Shown here one piece after another: positions 1 to 7,879 of a DNA stretch of 64,000 nt. A program made the position numbers and the translations under genes. Below the pieces are notes generated by a model. The model was not told the DNA's origin and did not search any database. It was given only the letters and a program-made list of their open reading frames with translations. Position 1 is the stretch's first letter. The number at the start of each line of letters is the position of its first letter. The DNA is from Pseudanabaena sp. PCC 7367. Lineage in GTDB: Bacteria > Cyanobacteriota > Cyanobacteriia > Pseudanabaenales > Pseudanabaenaceae. Location: the NCBI RefSeq assembly GCF_000317065.1, contig NC_019701.1:2323001-2387000 (forward strand), read 5' to 3'.

Positions 1-145
1 CTGCCCAGTTCATCCAGCCGCCGCGCCGAATCCCCAAAAAAGTCTCGCGCAGCAAGTAGTCCGTTTTGGTTAAGGCTTTGAAGATACCTAAAAACTTGTT
101 TAGAAAACTGGTGAAGAATGTTGCTAGGAAAGTGGCGAGAAACAT
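1..145 (-). CDS. ftsX: Cell division protein FtsX, N-terminal fragment (runs off window)
   Basis: The minus strand from an ATG at 145-143 is open to the window edge, giving 48 residues. It begins with a hydrophobic stretch and reaches the motif RETFLGIRRGGWMNWA, which resembles the cytoplasmic segment before the first membrane helix of cyanobacterial FtsX. FtsX is the membrane partner of the ATPase FtsE and relays cytoplasmic signals to cell-wall hydrolases at the division site. The neighbouring upstream gene on the same strand is ftsE, which supports the call. The rest of the protein lies outside the window, so only the N-terminus can be judged. The gap to ftsE is about 180 bases, wider than the overlap seen in many bacteria. 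Confidence 0.72.
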   Translation of the reverse strand, partial: MFLATFLATFFTSFLNKFLGIFKALTKTDYLLRETFLGIRRGGWMNWA

Positions 146-213
146 AGCCGGATACCTAATCGAATTAATTTAAGTCAATGAAGTCTAATTGATTGCTGGA
201 GCTTGCAGATGGG

Positions 214-221
214 GCGATCGC
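214..221. repeat. HIP1 octamer GCGATCGC (example of dispersed repeat)
   Basis: GCGATCGC occurs here and at many other places, for example 1267-1274 and inside the terminator at 9556-9580. HIP1 over-representation is a known hallmark of many cyanobacteria. Each site contains GATC, the expected target of the Dam-like enzyme encoded at 36986-37861. Confidence 0.9.
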
Positions 222-326
222 GGCAATTATTTTCGAGATCGCTTTAGCTGGATAGATTAACTTGAAACCCTCATATTGCCAATATTTAACCGCGATCAGT
301 GATCTTTAGCCTCAACAAGCTCAACA

Positions 327-1082
327 TTAAGCCGGTGATTTGAGATTAAAAATATAGCCATCCTTAAGCTGAGCAACCGAGTGATTAGCCGCTCGCACCA
401 ATTGTTCATCGTGGGTGGTCACCAAAATAGTCACACCAAATGAATTTAGCTTTTTAAGGATTTTAATCACCTGCCAGGCATTTTCCGCATCCAGGTTACC
501 CGTTGGCTCGTCGGCCAGGAGCAAAGGTGGTGTATTCACGATCGCCCTGGCAATGCTAACCCGCTGTTGTTCACCGCCCGACAGCTCATCGGGGAAGCAA
601 TCGGCCTTGTCGGTTAATCCCACCATTCTCAGGGCAGGATGCAAGCGCTTGCGGATTTCATGGGGTGGGAAGCCCTGTGCCATCAATACAAACGCCACAT
701 TTTCAGAAACAGTGCGCTTGGCCACCAGCTTATAGTCCTGGAACACAATCCCAATCCGTCGCCGCAACATGGCCAAATCATTACCCCGCAGATCGGTCAC
801 ATTCACGCCATTGACCACCACCTCGCCATAATTGGCCTTTTCTGCGCCATAGAGCAGCTTTAGCAAAGTGGACTTACCGGAGCCAGAATGCCCAGTAATA
901 AACATAAAATCGCCTTTGACGATCTCCAGGTTGATCCCATTCAAGCCAGATACGCCATTTTTATATACCTTCTTGACGTTTTCGAGCTTGACAATAATCG
1001 CCTTACCCGATGGGGTGGTGGGGATTTCCTGGTTGGCGGTGGGGGGGACTTTTTTACGGATTCCGATCGGCAGCTTTAGCAT
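327..1082 (-). CDS. ftsE: Cell division ATP-binding protein FtsE
   Basis: This 251-residue protein is a single ABC ATPase domain. Visible motifs are the Walker A GHSGSGKST (residues 64-72), the Q-loop region VFQDYK (near 113-118), the signature LSGGEQQR (167-174) and the Walker B LLLADEPTGNLD (from 187). This combination, with EPTGNLD, is characteristic of the FtsE/LolD/MacB type. The following ftsX start on the same strand selects FtsE. It would work at the cytoplasmic face with FtsX to control peptidoglycan remodelling at the septum. About 28 residues precede the first beta-strand of the ABC domain, a mild N-terminal extension. No strong Shine-Dalgarno sequence precedes the ATG, so an internal start remains possible. 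Confidence 0.88.
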   Translation of the reverse strand: MLKLPIGIRKKVPPTANQEIPTTPSGKAIIVKLENVKKVYKNGVSGLNGINLEIVKGDFMFITGHSGSGKSTLLKLLYGAEKANYGEVVVNGVNVTDLRGNDLAMLRRRIGIVFQDYKLVAKRTVSENVAFVLMAQGFPPHEIRKRLHPALRMVGLTDKADCFPDELSGGEQQRVSIARAIVNTPPLLLADEPTGNLDAENAWQVIKILKKLNSFGVTILVTTHDEQLVRAANHSVAQLKDGYIFNLKSPA

Positions 1083-1261
1083 AGGTGCAATTTTAAGGTG
1101 TTCTATCTTGAGTTCTTATTTGGGCTCTTATGGGAAGTTCTTAGCTTGAATTTGGTTTGAATCTTTGAATCTGAATGGCTGGAATTATGACTAATATGAT
1201 TAAGATAAATTTGTATTTGCAGCAGCTCGTTATCTATCGTCTAATAAATTGAATCAGCCAA

Positions 1262-2017
1262 CTAGGGCGATCGCTTCAGCATTTGTTGCAGAGAGTATAC
1301 AACGGCACTCCAAACAAAATAGGGTAATGCCAACATTCGCCGCCAGCGCCAGGGTTCTTTGTAAAGGCGATAGACCCACTCTAGGTGATTATTCCGCAGC
1401 CAGGCAGGAGCCCGTTCTTTGCGGCCAGACCAGATGTCGAAGCTGCCCCCCACCCCGATCCAGGTGGCGTTGGGGCAAAGCCGCCGCTGGGATTGAATCC
1501 AGAACTCCTGACGCGGTACTCCCAACCCGACCAGAATTAAATCCGGTTGAGTTTGTTTAATTTGCGCACAAATAAGCTGCTCCTGCTCGGCATCAAAGTA
1601 GCCATGATGATAACCAGCGATCGGCAACTCTTTCCCATCACCAGCAAATTTAGCCTGCCAGTTTTGTAACACTGCCTCGATCACATCCGGTGCGCCACCA
1701 ATCAGGAAAACGCGCCATTGATGCTCGATCGCGGCTTGGATTAACTCCTCCGCCAGTTCGATTCCAGGACAACGCTGGATCTCTTTGCCACGGGCGCGAC
1801 CATACAAAACAATACCTGCACCATCGGGGATCACTAATTCTGCGTTAGTAATTAACTGAGCTAGTTTGGGATCTTGCTGTGCCTGGATCGCCATTTCTGC
1901 ATTCAAGGTGACAATGTGAGCCCCCTGGCGATCGCTCACTCGTCGTTTGGCCAATCCGCCATAATCATCTTGTAGATCCACTGGTACGCCCAGCACCAGC
2001 AGCTTTTGCGATTCCAT
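1262..2017 (-). CDS. WecG/TagA/CpsF family glycosyltransferase
   Basis: The protein belongs to glycosyltransferase family GT26, which transfers an N-acetyl-mannosamine-type or related sugar to a lipid-linked acceptor in surface polysaccharide synthesis. Family hallmarks visible are VTLNAEMAIQAQQDP near the N-terminus, the IPDGAGIVLYGR motif, the VFLIGGAPDV segment and the late GLGVPRQEFWI motif. The open frame extends to a TTG at 2038. I prefer the ATG at 2017 because an AGGG lies seven bases upstream of it and the fold begins almost at once (MESQKLLVLGVPVD). Length (about 250 residues) is normal for the family. The donor and acceptor cannot be read from sequence. It is monocistronic here. 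Confidence 0.85.
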   Translation of the reverse strand: MESQKLLVLGVPVDLQDDYGGLAKRRVSDRQGAHIVTLNAEMAIQAQQDPKLAQLITNAELVIPDGAGIVLYGRARGKEIQRCPGIELAEELIQAAIEHQWRVFLIGGAPDVIEAVLQNWQAKFAGDGKELPIAGYHHGYFDAEQEQLICAQIKQTQPDLILVGLGVPRQEFWIQSQRRLCPNATWIGVGGSFDIWSGRKERAPAWLRNNHLEWVYRLYKEPWRWRRMLALPYFVWSAVVYSLQQMLKRSP

Positions 2018-2579
2018 TGCTAAACCCTGCCCACCCAAACTAATCCGGGAAATTTATCACTATGCAAAACAAATAGCTTGATTAAATTAACTTTAAGGCC
2101 ATAATTTAAACCACCAAATCAATATCTAATCATGCCTGGCTAACTTTACCCGATCTAAACCAGCTTTGACCCACTTGATAATCTAAAATTTGCCAGACCA
2201 ATTCAGCGATCGCAAGCGTCATTTAGCCGAGAGCGGGGCGATCGACCAGTTTTGAAGATACTTTGAGCCATAAACTTTAATAATTATGCCTACTCCAGCG
2301 GTTTTGGTGGCGCATTCTGGCAGTAAGGCAGATTAAGTCTCCAAGAGGCGATCGAAAAAGGATTTTAAATAACCTCTATGTATGATCAGGGCAATATTTA
2401 GAGGTATGCTTCTTTCTTTAACTTTGAAGTAATTGAAGTAGATGCGATCGCAAAGTAATAAATACTGTAGAATATTGATCGCTTAAAAATTTGGGCTGGC
2501 GCTTTTGAATAGGTAGTTGGCTTATTATTATTTTTAGTTTGTGTTGCTGCTTTAGTAAATAATAAATAAATTAAATCCT
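2018..2579. other. Intergenic spacer upstream of tRNA-Leu
   Basis: This stretch lies between the divergent glycosyltransferase gene and the tRNA. It is AT-rich with several HIP1-type sites (for example around 2205 and 2449). The only forward ORF starting in ATG that I noted is a 16-codon one near 2286, without supporting features. I see no convincing gene, hairpin with T-tract, or repeat. Confidence 0.5.
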
Positions 2580-2661
2580 GCGGTCATGGTGGAATTGGTA
2601 GACACGCCATCTTGAGGGGGTGGTGGCTTCGGCCGTGAGAGTTCGAGTCTCTCTGACCGCA
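2580..2661 (+). tRNA. tRNA-Leu (anticodon GAG)
   Basis: A complete class II tRNA cloverleaf can be folded. The acceptor stem is GCGGTCA with TGACCGC, followed by discriminator A. The anticodon stem CCATC/GGTGG encloses the loop TTGAGGG, giving anticodon GAG, which reads CUC and CUU. A long variable arm (TGGCTTCGGCCGT) and the T-arm GAGAG-TTCGAGT-CTCTC follow. The long variable arm fits leucine. CCA is not encoded and must be added after transcription. Confidence 0.96.
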
Positions 2662-2928
2662 TTTAGTTTTAGTTCAGCATTCATCGGATTGATGAGATCC
2701 TGCTGGGTATTTTGGCGCTATAGATCCAGCACAAATCTAATTTTAAAAATACTGCTAAATACTGACCAGATCTCGATTGGTTTAGGTTAAGTTATATATA
2801 GTTCGCGTGTCGATCGTGAGTTCTTACAATCATGAGTGCGATCGTGCCTAACTGCCTAAATTCAAGAAATAGCAAGTAGAGATTAAAAACAAAAAGTTAA
2901 GGTTAAATATAGGTTAAATATAGTAAGT

Positions 2929-3246
2929 ATGAGCAAGCCAGTTACCCATGCTTTTTTTGTAGGAAGAGCCACCGCCGAAGCGATCGTCGATCGGCTAGAA
3001 GATACCCTAACTGACTTTCTCAGTGCCGTTGGCAAATTTGACGCGGAACGGCGTGAAGATTTTCGCAACTTTACCGAAGCGGTAATGTCAAAAACGGTCA
3101 GGGTGGAAACCACTGCTGCTGCCACCTATGGCACTGGCTACAGCTCTGCGGATTTGCAAGAACTAATTGATAATCTGCGCGCTGAAGTGGCTCACCTCAA
3201 GTCTGAATTGCAGCAATACCGAGAGCAAAACGGTATTTCACAGTAG
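2929..3246 (+). CDS. Conserved small cyanobacterial protein (DUF6825-like)
   Basis: This 105-residue soluble protein has an N-terminal motif THAFFVGRATAEAIVDRLED, a middle region rich in charged residues (FDAERREDFRNFTEAV), and a C-terminal amphipathic helix with heptad-like leucines (LQELIDNLRAEVAHLKSELQQY) that could form a coiled coil. The N-terminal motif recalls a small protein family widespread in cyanobacteria and plastid-bearing organisms that I remember as DUF6825. The family name is from memory and its biochemical role is unknown to me. The ATG at 2929 is the only reasonable start. It lies about 40 bases upstream of the aarF-like gene and may be co-transcribed with it. Confidence 0.7.
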   Translation: MSKPVTHAFFVGRATAEAIVDRLEDTLTDFLSAVGKFDAERREDFRNFTEAVMSKTVRVETTAAATYGTGYSSADLQELIDNLRAEVAHLKSELQQYREQNGISQ

Positions 3247-3284
3247 AATGTAAAGGTTTGTTAAGTAGTTGAGCATTTTGCTGG

Positions 3285-5033
3285 TTGCCTGTGGCTATTG
3301 TGTCCGTGAACTCCGAACCCCGTTACCGTTGGAGTCGGGAAAATTATTCCGAGCTAGCGCGCACCATTGATATTTGGCGCATGGTTTTGACCTTCATTTA
3401 TTTCATCTGGCTGGATGGCAAGAAATGGAGTTATGTGGGTGGTAAAACCGAGGCCAAGGTCAAAAAACGTACCCGCAATCGGGCGATTTGGCTGCGTGAA
3501 GCACTATTACAACTGGGGCCAACTTTTATTAAGGTCGGTCAGCTTTTGTCTACCAGGGCAGATATATTGCCATCTGAGTCGGTCGAGGAATTATCTAAGC
3601 TGCAGGACAAAGTGCCAGCCTTCAGCTACGAGAAAGCCAGAAAAATTATTGAAAAAGAACTGGGTAAGCCGATCGGTAAGTTGTTTGCCTATTTCGATCG
3701 CGTGCCAATGGCGGCAGCCAGTCTGGGGCAGGTGCATAAAGCTAGCCTGTTTTCTGGTGAAGAAGTGGTGGTGAAGGTACAACGCCCCGGCCTCTTGAAG
3801 TTATTTGCGATCGACCTGGCGATTCTCAAGAAAATTGCCCAGTATTTCCAAAATCATCCTAAGTATGGCAAAAACCGCGATTGGGTGGGTATTTATGAAG
3901 AATGCCGCCGCATCCTCTATGAAGAGGCCGATTACCTCAATGAAGGTCGTAATGCAGACACCTTTCGGCGCAATTTCCGCCATGTAGGCAGCATTATTGT
4001 GCCCCGGATCTATTGGCGTTATGCCTCCCGCCGCGTGCTGACCTTGGAATATTTGCCAGGAATTAAAATTAGCAATTATGATGCGCTAGAGGCTGCGAAT
4101 ATCGATCGCTCTAGTATTGCTAAAATCGGCGCTCAGTCGTATCTGGAGCAATTGCTCAATCATGGCTTCTTCCATGCCGATCCCCACCCTGGCAATCTGG
4201 CCGTCACCAGCAGTGGCCAATTGATTTTCTATGACTTTGGTATGATGGGACAAATTCAGTCCATCACCAGAACCAAGTTGATGCGCACTTTCTTTGGGGT
4301 TGCCAAAAAAGACGCTAATGAGGTGGTCAATTCCCTGGTGGAACTGGGAGCATTGAAAATTACGGGTGATCCTGGCCCGATCCGGCGATCGGTGCAGTAT
4401 ATGCTCGATAATTTCATGGGTGACCAGAATGGTGAAAATAGCCGAAATGGCAGCAGCACAACCACCCTCGAAAGTAGTTCGATCGCTGAAATTAGTGATG
4501 ACCTATACGACATCGCCTACGATCAACCCTTTCGCTTTCCCGCCACATTTACCTTTGTGATGCGGGCACTTTCCACCCTCGAAGGGCTGGGTAAAGGATT
4601 AGATCCAAATTTTGATTTTATGGCAGTGGCCAAACCATTTGCGCTAGAACTTATGGAAAACGGTAGCTCAAGAGATTCTGGTAGTTTGCCCTCAGTGATT
4701 TTTGGGGAGTTGGGCAAGCAAGCGGCGGCAGCAAGTAACTCAGCGTTGAGTTTACCTCGTAAAATAGAGGATACAATTGAGAAACTAGAGCGCGGTGATA
4801 TTCGCCTGCGGGTGCGATCGCAAGAGAGCGATCGGATGCTGCGCCGGATTGGCAATGTGGCGATCGGTGGTATATTTGCATTCTTAAGCGCAACCTTCAC
4901 CCTATCGGCTACAATTTTGCTAGTTAATAGTTGGTATTGGCTGGCAGCAGGATCAATGTTGCTGGCGCTGTGCTTTTTGATCATTGTGCTGAGATTGATC
5001 GCCCGGCTCGATCGGATTGAGCGCATGTTTTAA
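3285..5033 (+). CDS. AarF/ABC1/UbiB-family protein kinase-like protein
   Basis: This 582-residue protein carries the ABC1/ADCK/UbiB atypical kinase fold. Visible hallmarks are the KVGQLLSTRADILP motif of the KxGQ extension, the alanine-rich nucleotide loop MAAASLGQVHKA, the lysine-bearing VVVKVQRPG, the catalytic HADPHPGN and the metal-binding YDFGMMG. The C-terminus has two hydrophobic helices, as in UbiB relatives anchored in membranes. Family members support ubiquinone or plastoquinone synthesis and prenyl-lipid homeostasis, and in cyanobacteria probably thylakoid quinone metabolism. The frame opens at TTG 3285, with GTG codons at 3291 and 3300 as alternatives. No Shine-Dalgarno clearly decides. 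The PP2C phosphatase follows 29 bases downstream, so the two may form an operon. Confidence 0.9.
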   Translation: MPVAIVSVNSEPRYRWSRENYSELARTIDIWRMVLTFIYFIWLDGKKWSYVGGKTEAKVKKRTRNRAIWLREALLQLGPTFIKVGQLLSTRADILPSESVEELSKLQDKVPAFSYEKARKIIEKELGKPIGKLFAYFDRVPMAAASLGQVHKASLFSGEEVVVKVQRPGLLKLFAIDLAILKKIAQYFQNHPKYGKNRDWVGIYEECRRILYEEADYLNEGRNADTFRRNFRHVGSIIVPRIYWRYASRRVLTLEYLPGIKISNYDALEAANIDRSSIAKIGAQSYLEQLLNHGFFHADPHPGNLAVTSSGQLIFYDFGMMGQIQSITRTKLMRTFFGVAKKDANEVVNSLVELGALKITGDPGPIRRSVQYMLDNFMGDQNGENSRNGSSTTTLESSSIAEISDDLYDIAYDQPFRFPATFTFVMRALSTLEGLGKGLDPNFDFMAVAKPFALELMENGSSRDSGSLPSVIFGELGKQAAAASNSALSLPRKIEDTIEKLERGDIRLRVRSQESDRMLRRIGNVAIGGIFAFLSATFTLSATILLVNSWYWLAAGSMLLALCFLIIVLRLIARLDRIERMF

Positions 5034-5062
5034 ACAAACCCCCACTTCTGTAGTCTTTCGCT

Positions 5063-5800
5063 ATGAAATTAAGTTTTGCAGGTGATACTGATAAGGGCTG
5101 TGTGAGAGCGGCAAATCAGGATTCATATTACATCGACCCTGAGGGACGCTTTTTTATTGTTGCTGATGGTATGGGTGGTCATGCTGGGGGCGAAGAAGCC
5201 AGCCGGATTGCCACGGATACGATCAAAGCCTATCTAGAATCATCCTGGAATAACGGCTACACCCCTGAGCAACTCCTACGTGAGGCGGTTTTTAAGGCGA
5301 ATCAAGAAATTCTGCTTGATCAAACCCAAAACCCGATGCGTGGGGATATGGGCACAACCGTAGTGGTGGTGGCGATCGACGAAAAAGAGCAACCCTGGTT
5401 CTGTCATATTGGTGACTCGCGGCTCTATCGGCTGCGGGGCTCGAAACTAGATCAAATCAGCGATGACCATACCTGGATTGCCAGAGCGATCCAAACCGGT
5501 TCGGTGGCAATCGAGGAGGCACGTACCCATCCCTGGCGGCATATGTTGCTGCAATGCTTGGGTCGAGAAGATATAAATTTATTTCAAGTGCAGCCGGTAG
5601 AATTGCAACCGGGCGATCGCCTGCTGATTTGCAGTGATGGCCTGACCGAGGAATTAAGTGACGATCGGATTGCCTATCGACTCAAAACAATTCGATCGGC
5701 GCAACAAGCTGCTGCCTCATTGATCGACGAGGCCAAGTCGCGTGGTGGCCGCGATAATATTACGGTGGTGATTATTCATTCGGAAATGGGTGAAGACTAA
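5063..5800 (+). CDS. PP2C-type serine/threonine protein phosphatase (Stp1/PphA-like)
   Basis: At 245 residues this is a bacterial-type PPM phosphatase. The metal-binding motifs are in order: RAANQDS near the start, VADGMGGHAGGE (about residues 33-44), HIGDSRLYRLR in the middle, LLICSDGLTEE and GGRDNITVV near the end. All expected metal-coordinating aspartates are present, so it should be an active Mn/Mg-dependent phosphatase in the cytoplasm. The best known cyanobacterial relative, PphA, dephosphorylates the nitrogen regulator PII. Substrate here cannot be assigned from sequence. It follows the AarF-like gene at 29 bases on the same strand. Confidence 0.9.
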   Translation: MKLSFAGDTDKGCVRAANQDSYYIDPEGRFFIVADGMGGHAGGEEASRIATDTIKAYLESSWNNGYTPEQLLREAVFKANQEILLDQTQNPMRGDMGTTVVVVAIDEKEQPWFCHIGDSRLYRLRGSKLDQISDDHTWIARAIQTGSVAIEEARTHPWRHMLLQCLGREDINLFQVQPVELQPGDRLLICSDGLTEELSDDRIAYRLKTIRSAQQAAASLIDEAKSRGGRDNITVVIIHSEMGED

Positions 5801-5986
5801 AATTGCGGTGCGGCTGTATTTATAGTCAACCATGGCAAATTCTGTGATATGGTATCGCCTAATTCAGGCTCAAAAATATGTAATTAGTTCAGGTTTAGTG
5901 ATTGGATGACTGTGCTTTAAGTCATGATTACTTCTTAATTAGAGCCTGAGCTGCTCCATATTTGCACTATGTTGTTGGAGTTGTTA

Positions 5987-6763
5987 ATGGCGAGACACAA
6001 TAGAAGAAATAGAGCTTTTCGCAGATTTAACCCTAAGCATCTGCTGCACCTAGCGATCGTTTTACTGGTGGTATTTACTTGCTTACCCCCGGTCGCCAGT
6101 CTGGCTATTAATCCCTCTCCATCAGTTCATCAGAGCCAGCAAAATGCCTCCCCGTTACAAATTAGCGATCAAGCTGCTCGATCTCCTGTGCTGGAGCATA
6201 GCCATCCAGAAACCTTAGCCAAGCTGCCCAGGTTACCCAGATTAAAACTACCGCCCGGAATTGTAGAAGATACCACCGCCAACGCTTGGGGACAGGCAGG
6301 AGTGATTGCCTACAAAGCTGGTGCTAATACAATGCAGGCTCGTAATGGCCAGGGAAAAAGTTTAGATATTGGTCAAAAACAGGCGCTACGGCCTCATTTT
6401 GGCAAGCTGGTCGATCGGGTGCGGGTCAGCTATGGCGCACAGATGCTCGATCGCTGGGAGGTAGACGGCAAGCCCTTGTTACTCAGCTCAGTGGAGTCGT
6501 CAGCCCAGGCTTTTTGCGATCGCATTTATGTCAAAGCACCCTATGCTAAAAACGCTCCCAATCAATTAATTTTGCTCGCCCATGAACTAGTGCATAGTAA
6601 GCAATGCCAGGATTTAGGTGGGATCGAAGGTTTTGGTTATGCCTATTTCAAAGCTTATAAGCTGGCCAATCAAGTCTATCGAGACAATAAATTAGAGGTT
6701 GAGGCATTTAAATTTCAAAACCAGTTTGCCAATCAGCTAGGCTATCGGCTTGTAATTCCTTAA
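5987..6763 (+). CDS. Exported DUF4157-like putative metallopeptidase-fold protein (HELVH)
   Basis: The protein starts with a basic region (MARHNRRNRAFRRF) followed by a hydrophobic helix (LLHLAIVLLVVFTCLPPVASLA), so it is probably exported or membrane-anchored. A proline-rich linker precedes a C-terminal domain with HELVHSKQCQDLGG at about residue 199. This resembles the DUF4157 domain, in which HELxH recalls zincins. Catalysis is not established for that domain. The frame is open from an ATG at 5969, but the ATG at 5987 has GGAG six bases upstream and gives a cleaner signal sequence, so I chose it. Function is unknown. DUF4157 occurs in toxin-like and contractile-injection-associated proteins, but no such genes are adjacent. 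Confidence 0.65.
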   Translation: MARHNRRNRAFRRFNPKHLLHLAIVLLVVFTCLPPVASLAINPSPSVHQSQQNASPLQISDQAARSPVLEHSHPETLAKLPRLPRLKLPPGIVEDTTANAWGQAGVIAYKAGANTMQARNGQGKSLDIGQKQALRPHFGKLVDRVRVSYGAQMLDRWEVDGKPLLLSSVESSAQAFCDRIYVKAPYAKNAPNQLILLAHELVHSKQCQDLGGIEGFGYAYFKAYKLANQVYRDNKLEVEAFKFQNQFANQLGYRLVIP

Positions 6764-7041
6764 CTGTTTGGCTTATGTTTGGCTTACATTGAAGCTTTAG
6801 CTGAGTAGCCCAATAATTATAGTTGGAGCGGGTTAGGTGGATTGCTTCACCAATTTAAATAAGCAAGATCTCAGGATCCCAATCTAGAATAAATATCTAC
6901 TCGCTCGAAGTAGCAGCCATGCTAATTTTCCCGGCCAATTATTAAAGATAAGGGATTTACAAATTCTTGTGTTGTCTAGCCTTGCCCCAATCTTCAAATA
7001 TTCTGACTCGATTGATGATCTAGTTTTCCCATAGCTTAAGC

Positions 7042-7401
7042 TTAGTATCTGGGAATAGTGCGATCGACCGCGATCGAATAGGCATCAATCCCACCGATCA
7101 CATTTTTGACATTACTAAACCCCTGCCGCGCTAGCCATTGACACATTTGTTGCGATCGCATCCCATGATGACACATCACCAGGGTGAGGGCATTGGGATC
7201 AAGTTTCTTTGCTACTTGCCCCGACCACTCGGCAAATTGGCTCAGCGGCAAGAAGGTAAACCCTGCCACATGGGCGATCGCAATTTCATCTGGTTCGCGC
7301 ACGTCGATTAATTGCAGGCTGGGATCGGCTGCGGCGATCAAGTCAGCTAGCTGATCAACATGGATTTGGGGAATTGCTGGTGGTTGTTCGGCGTAACTCA
7401 T
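7042..7401 (-). CDS. Rhodanese-like domain protein
   Basis: This 119-residue protein is a single rhodanese domain. It shows the CH2A-type LIDVREPDEIAIAHVAGF motif and the active-site loop MCHHGMRSQ with a cysteine in the catalytic position. The loop resembles that of single-domain rhodaneses of the GlpE/PspE type, which move sulfane sulfur from thiosulfate or persulfides to acceptors. The physiological acceptor is not apparent. It is monocistronic, with no same-strand neighbour within 400 bases. Confidence 0.88.
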   Translation of the reverse strand: MSYAEQPPAIPQIHVDQLADLIAAADPSLQLIDVREPDEIAIAHVAGFTFLPLSQFAEWSGQVAKKLDPNALTLVMCHHGMRSQQMCQWLARQGFSNVKNVIGGIDAYSIAVDRTIPRY

Positions 7402-7879
7402 AAGGCTTTGGCAAAGAGGTTGAAATGTTGCGATCGATATGATTTTGATTTTAATTAACTACCCTGACTATGCAACCAGGAAAGACCTTGATTGCCCTAA
7501 TGATTAAACATAGAAAAAATAAACGATCTTAATTCTCAGCCTAAACCAAACCCGTTGCCATCACAATTCAGTTTTCCTATTGTATCCATCAGCTAGCTAC
7601 CGCAAATTAGTCACTCGAATAGATGAGAATCACTAGCCGAATAACGATCGCATCAATAAATTTATGTTTGATCTCAACTGCAAATCTATGGAGCTACCGA
7701 TCGACTAGCGACCGTTTGATCGCCCCCGAGAACATTAACAAAACCCTAAGATTGCCCTGATCTAGCCTGGCTTGTGACTTACCCTACAGGATCTTCTAGG
7801 TAATCTCACTTATACTGACAAATGCTGTGGAAAAATCCAGACAAGCAGCATTGCAGCTAACTAGTTTGGTGAATATTAT
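7402..7879. other. Divergent spacer between rhodanese and gapN-like genes
   Basis: This 478-base stretch must contain the promoters of two divergent genes. A TATACT at 7811-7816, about 64 bases before the gapN-like ATG, could be a -10 element, but no good -35 sits at 17 bases from it. I see no gene, tandem repeat or terminator hairpin. Confidence 0.4.

Noticed and set aside
4523-5026. Minus-strand ORF of 167 codons opposite the AarF-like gene
   Set aside because: It lies wholly inside a well-supported gene and has no recognisable motifs or ribosome-binding site.
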